Positions 33,763-42,759 of a DNA stretch of 64,000 nucleotides are shown one piece after another. The notes under the pieces were generated by a model. The model was not told the DNA's origin. It was given only the letters and a program-made list of their open reading frames with translations, and ran no database searches. The position numbers and the translations under genes were made by a program. This DNA is from Verrucomicrobium sp. (GTDB taxonomy: Bacteria; Verrucomicrobiota; Verrucomicrobiia; Methylacidiphilales; GAS474). Position 1 is the stretch's first letter; every line of letters starts with the position of its first letter. Where the stretch lies: contig JAPWJX010000003.1 in assembly GCA_028283855.1 (NCBI GenBank), forward strand, positions 186,001 through 250,000, written 5' to 3'.

Positions 33763-34974
33763 GTGAATACGACCGCACCCCGCGATCCGCGCCGCGATTT
33801 TTCTCCCGCCCCCCGCCAGGGCTGGGAGCACGTTTCCGACGCCGATTGGAATGACTGGAGCTGGCAGCTCCGCAACCGCCTGACGACGCTCCGCCAGATT
33901 GAGGAGCGGCTCCCCCTGACCGAATCGGAGCGGGAGGGGATCGTCCAGGCTTCCGTCCGGAAGCTGGCGGTGGCGGTGACGCCCCACTTTTTCTCCCTGA
34001 TCGACCGGGAGGACCCGAATTGCCCGATCCGCCGCCAGGTCATTCCCCGGAAGGAGGAGCTGGATTACCACGCGCACGAGATGTCCGATCCCTGCGGGGA
34101 GAATCACGACATGGTGGCCCCGGGGCTGGTGCACCGTTATCCGGACCGGGTGCTCTTCCTGGTGACGGACCGCTGCGCGGCCTATTGCCGCTACTGCACG
34201 CGCTCCCGGCTGGTGAGCGGGGTGGGGGAGCAGGAGCTGGAGGTCGATTTCGAGGAGGCGCTGGCCTATCTGCGCGCCCACACGGAGGTGCGGGACGTGC
34301 TGCTTTCCGGCGGCGATCCGCTGCTCCTGTCCGACGGGAAGCTGCGCGGGCTCCTGTCCAAGCTGCGGGAGATTCCGCACATCGAGATCGTCCGCATCGG
34401 CTCCCGGGTTCCCATTTTCCTGCCGCAGCGGATCACGCCGGAGCTGTGCGCGATGCTGCGGGAGTTCCACCCGCTGTGGATCAACGTCCACACGAACCAT
34501 CCGCGCGAGCTGACGACGGAGGTGCGCGACGCGCTGGGCCGCCTTTCCGACGCGGGGGTGCCGATGGGGAACCAGGCGGTGCTGCTGAAGGATGTGAACG
34601 ATGACGCGGATGTGCTGCGGATTCTTTCCCAAAAGCTGATCCGCTGCCGGGTGCGCCCTTATTACCTTTACCAGTGCGACCTGATCCAGGGCAGCCAGCA
34701 TCTGCGGGTGCCGGTGTCCAAGGGGCTGGAGCTGATGGAGCAGCTGCGCGGCCACACGACGGGCTTTTCCGTGCCGCAGTACGTGGTGGACGGGCCGGGC
34801 GGCGGCGGGAAGATCCCGCTCAATCCCCAGTATATCATCGCCCGCACGGGGGAGAGTGTGCTGCTGCGCAATTTCAAGGGGGAGATTTACGAGTACACGG
34901 AGGGGAACCCCTCCGCCTCCCGGACGATCACCCCGCCGATCCGGCACGATTTGGTCGCCGCCGACGCGTCTTAG
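33763..34974 (+). CDS. Lysine 2,3-aminomutase family radical SAM enzyme
   Basis: 403 residues from GTG 33763. The radical-SAM cluster motif is DRCAAYCRYCTRSR (Cys 138, 142, 145). VLLSGGDPLLLSD is the GGDP-type SAM region, and the QGSQHLRVPVSKGLELMEQLRGHTTGF segment carries the substrate and PLP contacts of KamA. The PLP Lys is expected near GGGGKIPLNPQYI. The N-terminal WNDWSWQLRNRL favours true lysine 2,3-aminomutase (about 410 residues) over the shorter EF-P modifier EpmB (about 340). It interconverts L-lysine and beta-lysine using 4Fe-4S, SAM and PLP. Confidence 0.9.
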   Translation: MNTTAPRDPRRDFSPAPRQGWEHVSDADWNDWSWQLRNRLTTLRQIEERLPLTESEREGIVQASVRKLAVAVTPHFFSLIDREDPNCPIRRQVIPRKEELDYHAHEMSDPCGENHDMVAPGLVHRYPDRVLFLVTDRCAAYCRYCTRSRLVSGVGEQELEVDFEEALAYLRAHTEVRDVLLSGGDPLLLSDGKLRGLLSKLREIPHIEIVRIGSRVPIFLPQRITPELCAMLREFHPLWINVHTNHPRELTTEVRDALGRLSDAGVPMGNQAVLLKDVNDDADVLRILSQKLIRCRVRPYYLYQCDLIQGSQHLRVPVSKGLELMEQLRGHTTGFSVPQYVVDGPGGGGKIPLNPQYIIARTGESVLLRNFKGEIYEYTEGNPSASRTITPPIRHDLVAADAS

Positions 34975-34980
34975 GAAACG

Positions 34981-36150
34981 GTGGACGGCACGGTTCATTT
35001 GGGCGCGGGATCGCGCCACCGCATCCGGGAGGGGCATCCCTGGGTTTTCCGCAACGAGATCGGCCGCGTGGAGGGGAGTCCCCCCGACGGCGGCACGGTG
35101 CTAATCCGGGACGCGAAGGGGAAGCCGCTGGGCTCCGGCCTGTACAACAGCAAGTCGCAGATCACGGTCCGCCGCTACAGCACGGGGACGCAGGAGCTGG
35201 ACCGGGGCTTTATTTCCCGCCTGTTGGACGAGGCGCTGGCCTACCGCGCGGCGCTGGGCAGCCCCTTTCCCGCGCAGCGGCTTTTTTGGTCGGAATCGGA
35301 CGGGCTGCCGGGGCTGATCCTGGACCGGTACGGGGACGCGCTGGTGCTGCAGACGCTGACGGCGGCGACGGCGCGGCTGGAGCCGCTGATCGTGGAGCTG
35401 GCGGTGGAGAAGACGGGCGCGCGCGCGGTGGTGGCGCGGAATGACGTCCACGTCCGCGCGCTGGAAGGGCTGCCGCAGGAGAAGAAGGTTCTTTCCGGCC
35501 ATTACGAGCCGCCGACGCCGCTTTCGATCCTGGGCGTCGACCTGGAGATCGACCTTTTGGCGGGGCAGAAGACGGGCCTCTACCTGGACCAGCTGGAGAA
35601 TCACGCGGCGGTGCTGGCCCATGCGCCGGGCCGCCGGATTTTGGACTGTTTTTGCAACCAGGGGCTCTTTGCCCTGGCGGCGCGGCGGGCGGGGGCTTCC
35701 CTGTGCGACGCGCTGGACCAGTCGGCGGAGGAGATCGGCCGCGGCCGGAAGGCGGCGGAGAAGGCGGCCCTCTCCGTCGGCTGGATCGAGGCGAACGCCT
35801 TCGACTGGCTGCGGGAGGCGGAGCGCGCCGGGAAGCAATACGATCTCATCGTCCTGGACCCGCCCCCTTTTGCCCGCGGGAAGGACCAGCTGGCGGCCGC
35901 CCGCCGGGGCTACCATGAGCTGCACGTCCGCGCGCTGCGGATGCTGCCGCGCGGAGGCCTGCTGGCCAGCTACGCCTGCTCCCACCACATGGGGCGGGAG
36001 ATGTGGCGGGAGATGCTGACGGAGGCGGCCCAGGACGTGGGCTGCTCTCTGCGTCTGGTTTCGGCGCTGGGGCAGGGGCGGGACCACCCGGTCCTCCTGC
36101 ACGTGCCGGAGACCGAATATTTGAAGGGCTTTTTGGTGGAGAAGCGGTAG
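34981..36150 (+). CDS. RlmI-like class I rRNA (cytosine-C5) methyltransferase
   Basis: 389 residues from GTG 34981, preceded by AGGAAAC. An N-terminal PUA domain (IREGHPWVFRNEIGRV, then GTVLIRDAKGKPLGSGLYNSKSQITVR) is followed by a Rossmann methyltransferase. Motif I is around RILDCFCNQGLFALAARRAGA; the catalytic motif IV is DLIVLDPPPFARGKDQ; SYACSHHMGREMW contains the conserved Ser-Cys. RlmI methylates C1962 of 23S rRNA in E. coli. The gene follows kamA by six bases. Confidence 0.9.
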   Translation: MDGTVHLGAGSRHRIREGHPWVFRNEIGRVEGSPPDGGTVLIRDAKGKPLGSGLYNSKSQITVRRYSTGTQELDRGFISRLLDEALAYRAALGSPFPAQRLFWSESDGLPGLILDRYGDALVLQTLTAATARLEPLIVELAVEKTGARAVVARNDVHVRALEGLPQEKKVLSGHYEPPTPLSILGVDLEIDLLAGQKTGLYLDQLENHAAVLAHAPGRRILDCFCNQGLFALAARRAGASLCDALDQSAEEIGRGRKAAEKAALSVGWIEANAFDWLREAERAGKQYDLIVLDPPPFARGKDQLAAARRGYHELHVRALRMLPRGGLLASYACSHHMGREMWREMLTEAAQDVGCSLRLVSALGQGRDHPVLLHVPETEYLKGFLVEKR

Positions 36151-36159
36151 TACGGCTCC

Positions 36160-36891
36160 ATGGAGCTGCCGGTCCTTTTGCCCACCTCCGCCCAGAGCGA
36201 GACTTTCGCCGGGATCACGTACCATTTGGACGGGAACCTCGTCCCCGCGCTGACGATCCTTTTGGACGGGGAGCGGTCCGTCTACTTCGAGCATCACATC
36301 CTGCTCTGGAAGCACCAGGACGTGAAGATCTCCATCAAGCCGATGAAGGGGGCGCTGCAGCGGATGTTCGCCGGGATGCAGGTCTTCGTCACGGAGGCCT
36401 ACGGCAAGGGGCAGGTGGCCCTTTCCCGCGACGGCCCGGGGCAGCTCTTTGCCCTGCACCTGAAGGAGGGGGAGGAGATCCACGTGCGGGAGCACCAGTT
36501 CGTCGCCGCCACGGAGAACATCGAATACACGTTCGAGTGGGTGACGGGCCTTTCCAACATCCTCTTCGGCAAGAGCGGCTTCTTCGTCGACAAGTTCCGC
36601 GCCCGCTCGGGCGACGGGATCCTCTGGCTGCACGGCTACGGCAACGTCTTCGAGAAGAGCCTGGCGGCGGGCGAGTCGATCGACGTGGAGCCGGGGGCCT
36701 GGCTTTACAAGAGCCCGGAGACGGAGATGAGCACCAACCTGCAGAAGCTGATGGTCGGCTTCGTCGCCGGGACCAGCATGATGATGAACCGCTTCACCGG
36801 CCCGGGCTGCGTGGCGATCCAGACGATGCCGCCGCCCTCCCCGGAGCCGCCCCCGCCGCCGCCCGCCAACACCGCGGAAAAGTCCCGGTAG
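36160..36891 (+). CDS. AIM24-family protein
   Basis: 243 residues of the tryptophan-RNA-binding-attenuator-like AIM24 fold: GVEYHL-type opening (FAGITYHLDGNLVPALTILL), ESVYFEHHILLWKHQDV-like region, and GDGILWLHGYGNVFEKSLAAGESIDVEPGAWL, which is the hallmark turn. The C-terminal 20 residues are Pro-rich and probably disordered. The function of bacterial AIM24 proteins is unknown. It is in the same direction as and ten bases after the methyltransferase. Confidence 0.88.
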   Translation: MELPVLLPTSAQSETFAGITYHLDGNLVPALTILLDGERSVYFEHHILLWKHQDVKISIKPMKGALQRMFAGMQVFVTEAYGKGQVALSRDGPGQLFALHLKEGEEIHVREHQFVAATENIEYTFEWVTGLSNILFGKSGFFVDKFRARSGDGILWLHGYGNVFEKSLAAGESIDVEPGAWLYKSPETEMSTNLQKLMVGFVAGTSMMMNRFTGPGCVAIQTMPPPSPEPPPPPPANTAEKSR

Positions 36892-36921
36892 CGGGAAGCC
36901 CGTTTTGGGTTACCTTGGGGA

Positions 36922-37395
36922 ATGAGACCGCTGCCGTTCCTGGCCCTTCTTTTCCTGGCCGCCGCGCTGCCCCTTCCCGCGCAAATCGCCGGGGACACCA
37001 TTGAGAAAAGGGCGGCCAACGACGCCATGACCCCCTGGCTGCAGGAGGTGGACCAGGGGGCCTACGCCCAGGCGTGGGAGGAGAGTTCCGCCCAACTGAA
37101 GAAAGACGCCAACAAGGAGACCTGGATCGCCTCCATCCAGGCGCTGCGCGAGCCGTTGGGGAAAAGCCTGAACCGCAATCTGGCCTCCACCCTCCTGAAA
37201 GCCGCCACGGCGCCGGTGCCCGGCACCGCCCTGACCCAGGTGACGGGAGAGACGGTGGTGGCGCAGTACGACTCCTCGTTCGAGAACGTCAAATACGCCC
37301 TGGAGACGGTCACCTTCACGAAGGATCCGGAAGGGGTCTGGCGCGCCGTCTCCTACACGGTGCAGCCGAAGTCCGATCCGGACGCCCAACCCTAA
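36922..37395 (+). CDS. Secreted DUF4019 protein
   Basis: 157 residues with a signal peptide (MRPLPFLALLFLAAALPLPA, cleavage about 20). DUF4019 pattern: WLQEVDQGAYAQAWEESSAQLKKDANKETWIASIQALREPLGK and, near the end, TVVAQYDSSFENVKYALETVTFTKDPEGVWRAVSY. A small alpha/beta periplasmic protein of unknown role. TACCTT five bases before the ATG repeats the arrangement seen at the 3D-domain gene (4441). Confidence 0.85.
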   Translation: MRPLPFLALLFLAAALPLPAQIAGDTIEKRAANDAMTPWLQEVDQGAYAQAWEESSAQLKKDANKETWIASIQALREPLGKSLNRNLASTLLKAATAPVPGTALTQVTGETVVAQYDSSFENVKYALETVTFTKDPEGVWRAVSYTVQPKSDPDAQP

Positions 37396-37412
37396 TTTGG
37401 GGCTCCCCTTTC

Positions 37413-37430
37413 TTCGGAAAATAGCCGAAT
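37413..37430. repeat. AATAGCCGAAT intergenic element, copy 2
   Basis: TTCGG-aaaatag-CCGAA plus T: a 5-base-pair hairpin with a 7-base loop sharing AATAGCCGAAT (37420-37430). It lies nine bases before the 55-residue open frame. Confidence 0.5.
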
Positions 37431-37438
37431 AAAGGGGT

Positions 37439-37606
37439 ATGGCCGATTCCACCCCCGCCCCCCAGCCCGCCCGCACCGTGCCGTCCCGGCCCGATCGGAG
37501 CGAGCACCTGACCCTTCCCGGCCGGTTCCCCTCCACATTGGAGCGGATGCGCTGGCACCTGGTGATGAAGCCCGCCCCGGAAAAGGACGGCGGGCGCTCC
37601 AAGTAA
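37439..37606 (+). CDS. Possible 55-residue protein
   Basis: ATG 37439 preceded by AAAGGGGT, ending in TAA 37604-37606, five bases before the convergent aldo/keto reductase stop. The product is MADSTPAPQPARTVPS followed by a basic, Arg-rich body with a RFPSTLERMRWHLVMKP segment. No family is recognised; it could be a small nucleic-acid-binding protein or a chance frame. GC-rich third positions support coding. Confidence 0.4.
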   Translation: MADSTPAPQPARTVPSRPDRSEHLTLPGRFPSTLERMRWHLVMKPAPEKDGGRSK

Positions 37607-37611
37607 GCCGC

Positions 37612-38613
37612 CTAGCGGTGGACAACCTGCATCCCTGACGCCGAGTAGCGGGTCCCCGCCACGGCGGCGGGCGCGGCGATGGCGTCGATCCGTTCCAGCT
37701 CCGTGGGGCTGAGAGTCAACTGAAGCGCGCCCAGGTTTTCCGCCAGGTACTTCCGGCGCTTCGTGCCCGGGATGGGCAGGAGATCCTCTCCCTGGGCCAG
37801 CACCCAGGCCAGCGCCAGCTGCGCGGGCGTGCACCCCTTTTCCTGCGCGATCCGGCCGAGGTGCTCGACCAGGTCGAGGTTCTTGCGGAAATTCTCCCCC
37901 TGGAAGCGGGGCATGTCCTTGCGGCGGTCGTCTGCGGCAAAGTCTTCCGGCTTGCGGATCTGGCCCGTCAGAAAGCCGCGGCCCAGCGGGCTGTAGGGGA
38001 CGAACTTGATCCCCAGCTCCCGGCACAGGGGCAGGACGTGCTCCTCCGGATCCCGGCTCCAAAGGGAGTATTCCGTCTGCAGGGCAGAGATGGGGTGGAC
38101 GGCATGGGCGCGGCGGATCGTTTCCGGCGCGGCTTCCGAAAGGCCCAGGAGGCGGACCTTGCCCGCCTGCACCAGCTCCGCCATCGCGCCCACGGTCTCC
38201 TCGATCGGCGTCTCCGGATCGACGCGGTGCTGGTAGTAAAGGTCGATGTGGTCGACGCCCAGCCGCTTGAGGGAGGCGTCGCAGGCCTGGCGGACGTATT
38301 CCGGACGGCCGGAAATGGCGCGCCACTCGGGCCGGGCCGGATCGCGGACGATGCCGAACTTCGTCGCCAGGACGACGCGGTCCCGCTTGCCCCAGGCCTT
38401 CAGGGCCTTGCCCACCAGCTCCTCGTTGTGGCCCAGGCCGTACATGTCGGCGGTGTCGATGAAGTCGACCCCCTGCGCGAAGGCCTCCGCCAGGGTGGCC
38501 AGGGCCTCCGCCTCGTCCCGCTCCCCGTAGAACTCCGACATCCCCATGCAGCCGAGGCCGAGGGGGTAGACTTCAAAGGGACCGAGGCGGCGTCTGGCAG
38601 GGGAAAAACTCAT
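37612..38613 (-). CDS. Aldo/keto reductase (second paralogue)
   Basis: 333 residues, NADPH-dependent TIM barrel: [18 protein letters not shown] (catalytic Asp and Tyr), LATKFGIV (Lys), [16 protein letters not shown] (His), and the C-terminal [19 protein letters not shown]. It is about as close to the 20739 gene as typical AKR13 paralogues are to each other. The substrate is unknown. It is transcribed alone, divergent from the autotransporter. Confidence 0.92.
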   Translation of the reverse strand: MSFSPARRRLGPFEVYPLGLGCMGMSEFYGERDEAEALATLAEAFAQGVDFIDTADMYGLGHNEELVGKALKAWGKRDRVVLATKFGIVRDPARPEWRAISGRPEYVRQACDASLKRLGVDHIDLYYQHRVDPETPIEETVGAMAELVQAGKVRLLGLSEAAPETIRRAHAVHPISALQTEYSLWSRDPEEHVLPLCRELGIKFVPYSPLGRGFLTGQIRKPEDFAADDRRKDMPRFQGENFRKNLDLVEHLGRIAQEKGCTPAQLALAWVLAQGEDLLPIPGTKRRKYLAENLGALQLTLSPTELERIDAIAAPAAVAGTRYSASGMQVVHR

Positions 38614-38702
38614 AAAACCAGGCTACCTCCTTCCGGCCATTTGTCATCTGGGCAATCGGACGCGGCGGTGCTACAACCCTCTCCTCCCTGGGGAAAAACG
38701 GC

Positions 38703-41700
38703 ATGCGTGGAGCACTCACCTTTCTGACCGTTTTTCTCCTTTCCGCGGCCTCCCTTCCCGCGGTGACCAATCCCACCCCGGTCGTCTCCTCCGCCGACTC
38801 GGTCACCGTCTCCGATCCCGGCAGCACCATCACCTTCTGGAAATCCCAGACCGCCCTGACCGGCAACCAGATCACCGCCGCGGAAGCCCTCATCGCCCTC
38901 TCCCCCAGCGACGCCCGGATCATCGCCCTGGCGACGGACAACGGCGCCGCCTCCATCAACTACATCGACGCGGCGGGCGTCAGCGACTTCGCCTCCACCG
39001 CGCGGGCGATCGGTTCCGACACGCTGACGATGGTAAAGACGACCGGCGCGGCGGGCGCGCCCACCAGCGGCACCTTCAATCCCGGCCTGACGGAGGACGA
39101 CAACGTCGTCATCCAGGCCAAGGGCTTCCTCTACATCCCGGCGGGGACCTGGACCCTCACCGTCAAATCGGACGACGCCAACCGCCTGATCGTCGGCGGC
39201 GGGGCCACCGTGGTCACCGAATACGACGCGCCCCGCTCCGCCGCCTACGGGAACAACCAGGGCGGGGTGATCGACAGCGTCATCACCGTCACGGTTTCCG
39301 GCTACTATCCCTATGAGCTGATCGGCGTGCAGGACGGCGGGAACACGGTCCTCCAGCTCACCTCCGTCTCCGGCTCCCATCCGCAGCCGACCAACGGCGG
39401 CAACGGCTCCCTGCCCGCGGGCTCCGTCCTGGTGGGAGACACCGCCAACGGCGGCCTGGCCGTCTACCAGAACATGACGAACACCTACTCCGCCGCCAGC
39501 GGCACGCAGGTGGAGACGAACACCATCGGCCTGGTCGCCGACGCCGTGACCATCGTGAAGACCAACGGCGGCACGCTGGTCCTGGCCCCCTCCGCCGGAA
39601 CCACCAACGTCTATTCCGGCGACACGCTGGTGCGGGGCGGCGCGCTGGAAGGGGTCGACGGCGTCGGCCTCTCCGCCGCCAGCAACCTGGTCCTGGACGG
39701 CGGCGTCTACCAAGGCTCCGGCACCTTCTCCCGCGCCGTGGGCACCAACGCCGGGGAGGTAAGCTGGGGGGCGGACGGCGGCGGCTTCTCCGCGCGCGGC
39801 GGCACGCTGGACGTGGCGCTGGGCGGCGGCACCGGCCAGGTCACCTGGGGGAGCGGCGGCTTCGTCCCCGCCGGGAGCGCCCTCCTCTTCGGCTCCGCCC
39901 AGGCCGATTCCCTGGTCCGCTTTGAGAACGACGTCGACCTGGGCGGCGCCGCGCGGACCGTCCTGGTCACGGCGGGCGCGGGCGGCGACGCGGCCGAGAT
40001 GAGCGGCGTCCTTTCCGACGGCGCCCTGCAGGTGGGCGACGGAAGCCACGGCGGCATTCTGATCCTCACCGGGGCGAACACCTACTCCGGGGGCACCTCC
40101 GTCTCCGGCGGCACGCTCGTCGTCGCCAACACGTCGGGCAGCGGCACGGGCAGCGGCGCGGTCGACGTGCTGGCAGGCACCCTGCGCGGGACCGGCACCG
40201 TGGGGGGGGCCGTTTCCGTCTACGCCGGCGGCACGCTGGCCGCGGGCACCGCCGCCGCCACCGGCGTCCTGACGGTGAACGGAAACCTTTCCCTGGCTTC
40301 CGGCAGCACCACCACCCTGCGCCTCAACGGCACCTCCGCCGGCACCGGCTACGACCAGATCCGCGTCGGCGGCACGGCGGCCTTCGGCGGCACGCTCGAC
40401 CTCGACTTCGGCTTCGTCCCCACGGTGGGGCAGAGCTTCACCCTCTTCGACGCCTCCGCCTACAGCGGCGCCTTCGGCACGATCGATCCCTCCCTTTCCC
40501 TGCGCTACAGTTTTGCCGACGGCGTCCTGACCATCCTGGGCTTCCGCACCTCCTTCGTCCCCTACGCGCTGACGCCCAACCAAAAGGCCGTCGCCGCCGC
40601 GCTCGACACCGTCCTGGACGATTCCCGGGCGCAGTCCCTCGTCAGCAGCCTCGACGGCGTTGCCGACAACCAGCTGCCCGCCGCCTTCGACCAAATTTCC
40701 CCGCAGCCGCTCCTGGCCGTGCCGCAGATCCTCTTCGGCAACACGCGCGCCGCCCTGGGCGACATCGACCAGCACCTCTCCGACCTGCGCGCGGGCGTCA
40801 CGGGGCTCTCCCTCTCCCAGCTCAACTTCTTCGACGGGCAGATCCCGCTCAACGCCCTCATCGCCGGGAGCGACGCGCTGCCGCCCTCCGGCGTGAAGGC
40901 CTTCCGCCCCACGCCGGACAATCCCTGGAGCTTCTTCCTCTCCGGCGGGGGAGACTTCGGCCAAATGGAGCCGGGCGGCGAGGCGGCCCGCTCCACCTTC
41001 TCCGGCGGCCGCTTCACCGCGGGGGCCGATTACCGCCTGAGCCGGGAGACGGTGGCCGGCCTCTATGCGGGCTACGACGGGACCGACGCGAAACTGGGCG
41101 GCGGCAGCGGCGCGGACGACGACGCGGCGCGCTTCGGCGCCTACGGAAGCTGGAAGGACGCCGGGGGGGACTGGCTGGGCGCCTCCTTCGGCGGCGCCTA
41201 CCACTGGCTCGACACCTCCCGCGCCGCCTACGGCGGCACCGCCTCCGGCCAGACGGGCGGCACGGAACTGAACGGCTCCCTGCGCTACGGCCACGACTTC
41301 CCCTGCGGCCCCTGGACGATCACGCCCACCGCCGCCCTCACCTACGCCAGCCTGAACTTCGGCGCCTACGACGAAAGCGGCTCCCTGGCCCCCCTCTCCA
41401 TCCGGGAGGAGAGCGCCTCCTCCTGCCGGAGCGAGCTGGGCTGGACCGTGCAGCGGGAGTTCCTGGTCCGGGGCGTCCGGCTGCGGCCCTACGTCCGGGC
41501 GGGCTGGGAGCACGAGTTCCTCGACACCGGACAGGCCCTCACCGCCCATCTGGCCTCCGGAGCGGGCGCGCCCTTCACCGTCACCGCCAACAGCTTGGGC
41601 CAGGAAAGCGCCTCCTTTGGCGCGGGGATCAGCGCCACCTTCACGGAATCCCTTTCCGGCCAGCTTTCCTACGCCGGAGAGGCGGGAAACCGCTTCCAGG

Positions 41701-41738
41701 ACCACACCCTCAGCGCGGCGCTGCGGGTCTTGTTTTAA
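38703..41738 (+). CDS. Autotransporter with PA14-like domain
   Basis: 1011 residues. Signal peptide about 1-20. Residues about 40-220 resemble a PA14-type lectin fold (SGTFNPGLTEDDNVVIQAKG, FLYIPAGTWTLTVKSDDANRLIVGG). Residues about 300-600 are passenger repeats, including the autotransporter-associated LTGANTYSGGTSVSGGTLVV and SGGTL-type turns, with a beta-helix composition. The barrel occupies about 740-1011 (SFGGAYHWLDTSRAAYGG, RPYVRAGWEHEFLD) and ends in RVLF with terminal Phe. It is a surface protein, probably glycan-binding. It does not carry an obvious protease or autocleavage motif. Confidence 0.9.
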   Translation: MRGALTFLTVFLLSAASLPAVTNPTPVVSSADSVTVSDPGSTITFWKSQTALTGNQITAAEALIALSPSDARIIALATDNGAASINYIDAAGVSDFASTARAIGSDTLTMVKTTGAAGAPTSGTFNPGLTEDDNVVIQAKGFLYIPAGTWTLTVKSDDANRLIVGGGATVVTEYDAPRSAAYGNNQGGVIDSVITVTVSGYYPYELIGVQDGGNTVLQLTSVSGSHPQPTNGGNGSLPAGSVLVGDTANGGLAVYQNMTNTYSAASGTQVETNTIGLVADAVTIVKTNGGTLVLAPSAGTTNVYSGDTLVRGGALEGVDGVGLSAASNLVLDGGVYQGSGTFSRAVGTNAGEVSWGADGGGFSARGGTLDVALGGGTGQVTWGSGGFVPAGSALLFGSAQADSLVRFENDVDLGGAARTVLVTAGAGGDAAEMSGVLSDGALQVGDGSHGGILILTGANTYSGGTSVSGGTLVVANTSGSGTGSGAVDVLAGTLRGTGTVGGAVSVYAGGTLAAGTAAATGVLTVNGNLSLASGSTTTLRLNGTSAGTGYDQIRVGGTAAFGGTLDLDFGFVPTVGQSFTLFDASAYSGAFGTIDPSLSLRYSFADGVLTILGFRTSFVPYALTPNQKAVAAALDTVLDDSRAQSLVSSLDGVADNQLPAAFDQISPQPLLAVPQILFGNTRAALGDIDQHLSDLRAGVTGLSLSQLNFFDGQIPLNALIAGSDALPPSGVKAFRPTPDNPWSFFLSGGGDFGQMEPGGEAARSTFSGGRFTAGADYRLSRETVAGLYAGYDGTDAKLGGGSGADDDAARFGAYGSWKDAGGDWLGASFGGAYHWLDTSRAAYGGTASGQTGGTELNGSLRYGHDFPCGPWTITPTAALTYASLNFGAYDESGSLAPLSIREESASSCRSELGWTVQREFLVRGVRLRPYVRAGWEHEFLDTGQALTAHLASGAGAPFTVTANSLGQESASFGAGISATFTESLSGQLSYAGEAGNRFQDHTLSAALRVLF

Positions 41739-41766
41739 ACAAAGTCCGGGGTAGGTTACGGGCGCC

Positions 41767-42711
41767 ATGAATATCCTGGGCATCGACATCGGCGGGACCA
41801 AGTGCGCCGTCAGCCGCCTGCGGGAAGACGGCCGCGTGGAGGAAGCGGCCCGCTTCCCCACCACCACCCGCGCCCAGACCCTCTCCCGCATCTACGAGGA
41901 GCTGGAGCTCCTCCGGCCCGGCAGCGCGCCCCTCATCGGCATTTCCTGCGGCGGCCCGCTCGACTCCCGCAAGGGCCTCATCCTCTCCCCGCCCAACCTG
42001 CCCGGCTGGGACCGCGTGGCCATCTGCGACGAGCTGACGCGCCGCTTCGGCGGGCGGGCCTTCCTCCTGAACGACGCCAACGCCTGCGCACTGGCGGAAT
42101 GGCAGTTCGGCGCCGGGCGCGGCTGCCGCAACATGATCTTCCTGACCGCCGGGACCGGCATGGGCGCCGGGCTCATCCTGGACGGCCGCCTTTACGAAGG
42201 GGCCAGCGGCGACGCGGGCGAGGTGGGCCACCTCCGGCTGGCGGACGACGGCCCCGTCGGCTTCGGCAAGGCGGGCTCCTTCGAGGGCTTTTGCAGCGGC
42301 GGCGGCATCGCCCGCCTGGCCCGGATGCGCCTGGCGGAAGAGACGGTGCTGCCGGACTGGGCCATCCCCATCGACGAGCTTTCCGCCAAGGACGTGACGG
42401 AGGCCGCCGCGCGGGGCGACGCCCTGGCCGGGCAGGTCCTGGCCGAATCGGGCCGCCGCCTGGGCCAGGCCCTGGCCTTCCTCATCGACATCCTCAACCC
42501 GGAGCGGATCGTCCTGGGCGGCCTCTTTCCCCGCTGCGGCGACCTCCTGATGCCCCACGTCCGGCCCGTCCTGGAAAAGGAAGCGCTCCAGACGGCCCTG
42601 CAGGCCTGCGTCCTGGTGCCCGCCGAGCTGGGGGAGACCATCGGCAGCCACGGCGCGATCGCCGCCGCGCTCTACGCCTCCGGCCTGGGGACGCTCTTTC
42701 CCTCCCGCTGA
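41767..42711 (+). CDS. ROK-family sugar kinase
   Basis: 314 residues. ILGIDIGGTKCAVSRL is the phosphate-1 motif, LLNDANACALAEWQFGAGRG carries the catalytic Asp, TAGTGMGAGLILDGRLYEGASGDAGEVGHLRL is the ROK signature, and FCSGGGIARLA follows. The usual CxCGxxGC zinc motif is absent here (FGKAGSFEGFCSGGG), so the zinc site is reduced. It probably phosphorylates glucose or an aminosugar; no HTH domain is present, so it is a kinase, not a regulator. TAGGTT precedes the ATG by nine bases. Confidence 0.88.
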   Translation: MNILGIDIGGTKCAVSRLREDGRVEEAARFPTTTRAQTLSRIYEELELLRPGSAPLIGISCGGPLDSRKGLILSPPNLPGWDRVAICDELTRRFGGRAFLLNDANACALAEWQFGAGRGCRNMIFLTAGTGMGAGLILDGRLYEGASGDAGEVGHLRLADDGPVGFGKAGSFEGFCSGGGIARLARMRLAEETVLPDWAIPIDELSAKDVTEAAARGDALAGQVLAESGRRLGQALAFLIDILNPERIVLGGLFPRCGDLLMPHVRPVLEKEALQTALQACVLVPAELGETIGSHGAIAAALYASGLGTLFPSR

Positions 42712-42725
42712 TTTTTCCGGGGTAC

Positions 42726-42746
42726 TTCGGCCCGGAATAGCCGAAT
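42726..42746. repeat. AATAGCCGAAT intergenic element, copy 3
   Basis: TTCGG, ten bases, CCGAA: the same AATAGCCGAAT word (42736-42746) with a longer loop, between the convergent ROK and hydrolase genes. As there is no promoter here, the element is not simply a promoter motif. Confidence 0.5.
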
Positions 42747-42759
42747 CATTTAAATGGTC

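Noticed and set aside
38610-41891. 1093-residue open frame on the minus strand
   Set aside because: Antisense to the autotransporter, whose repeats mirror into low-complexity Gly/Glu/Val text.
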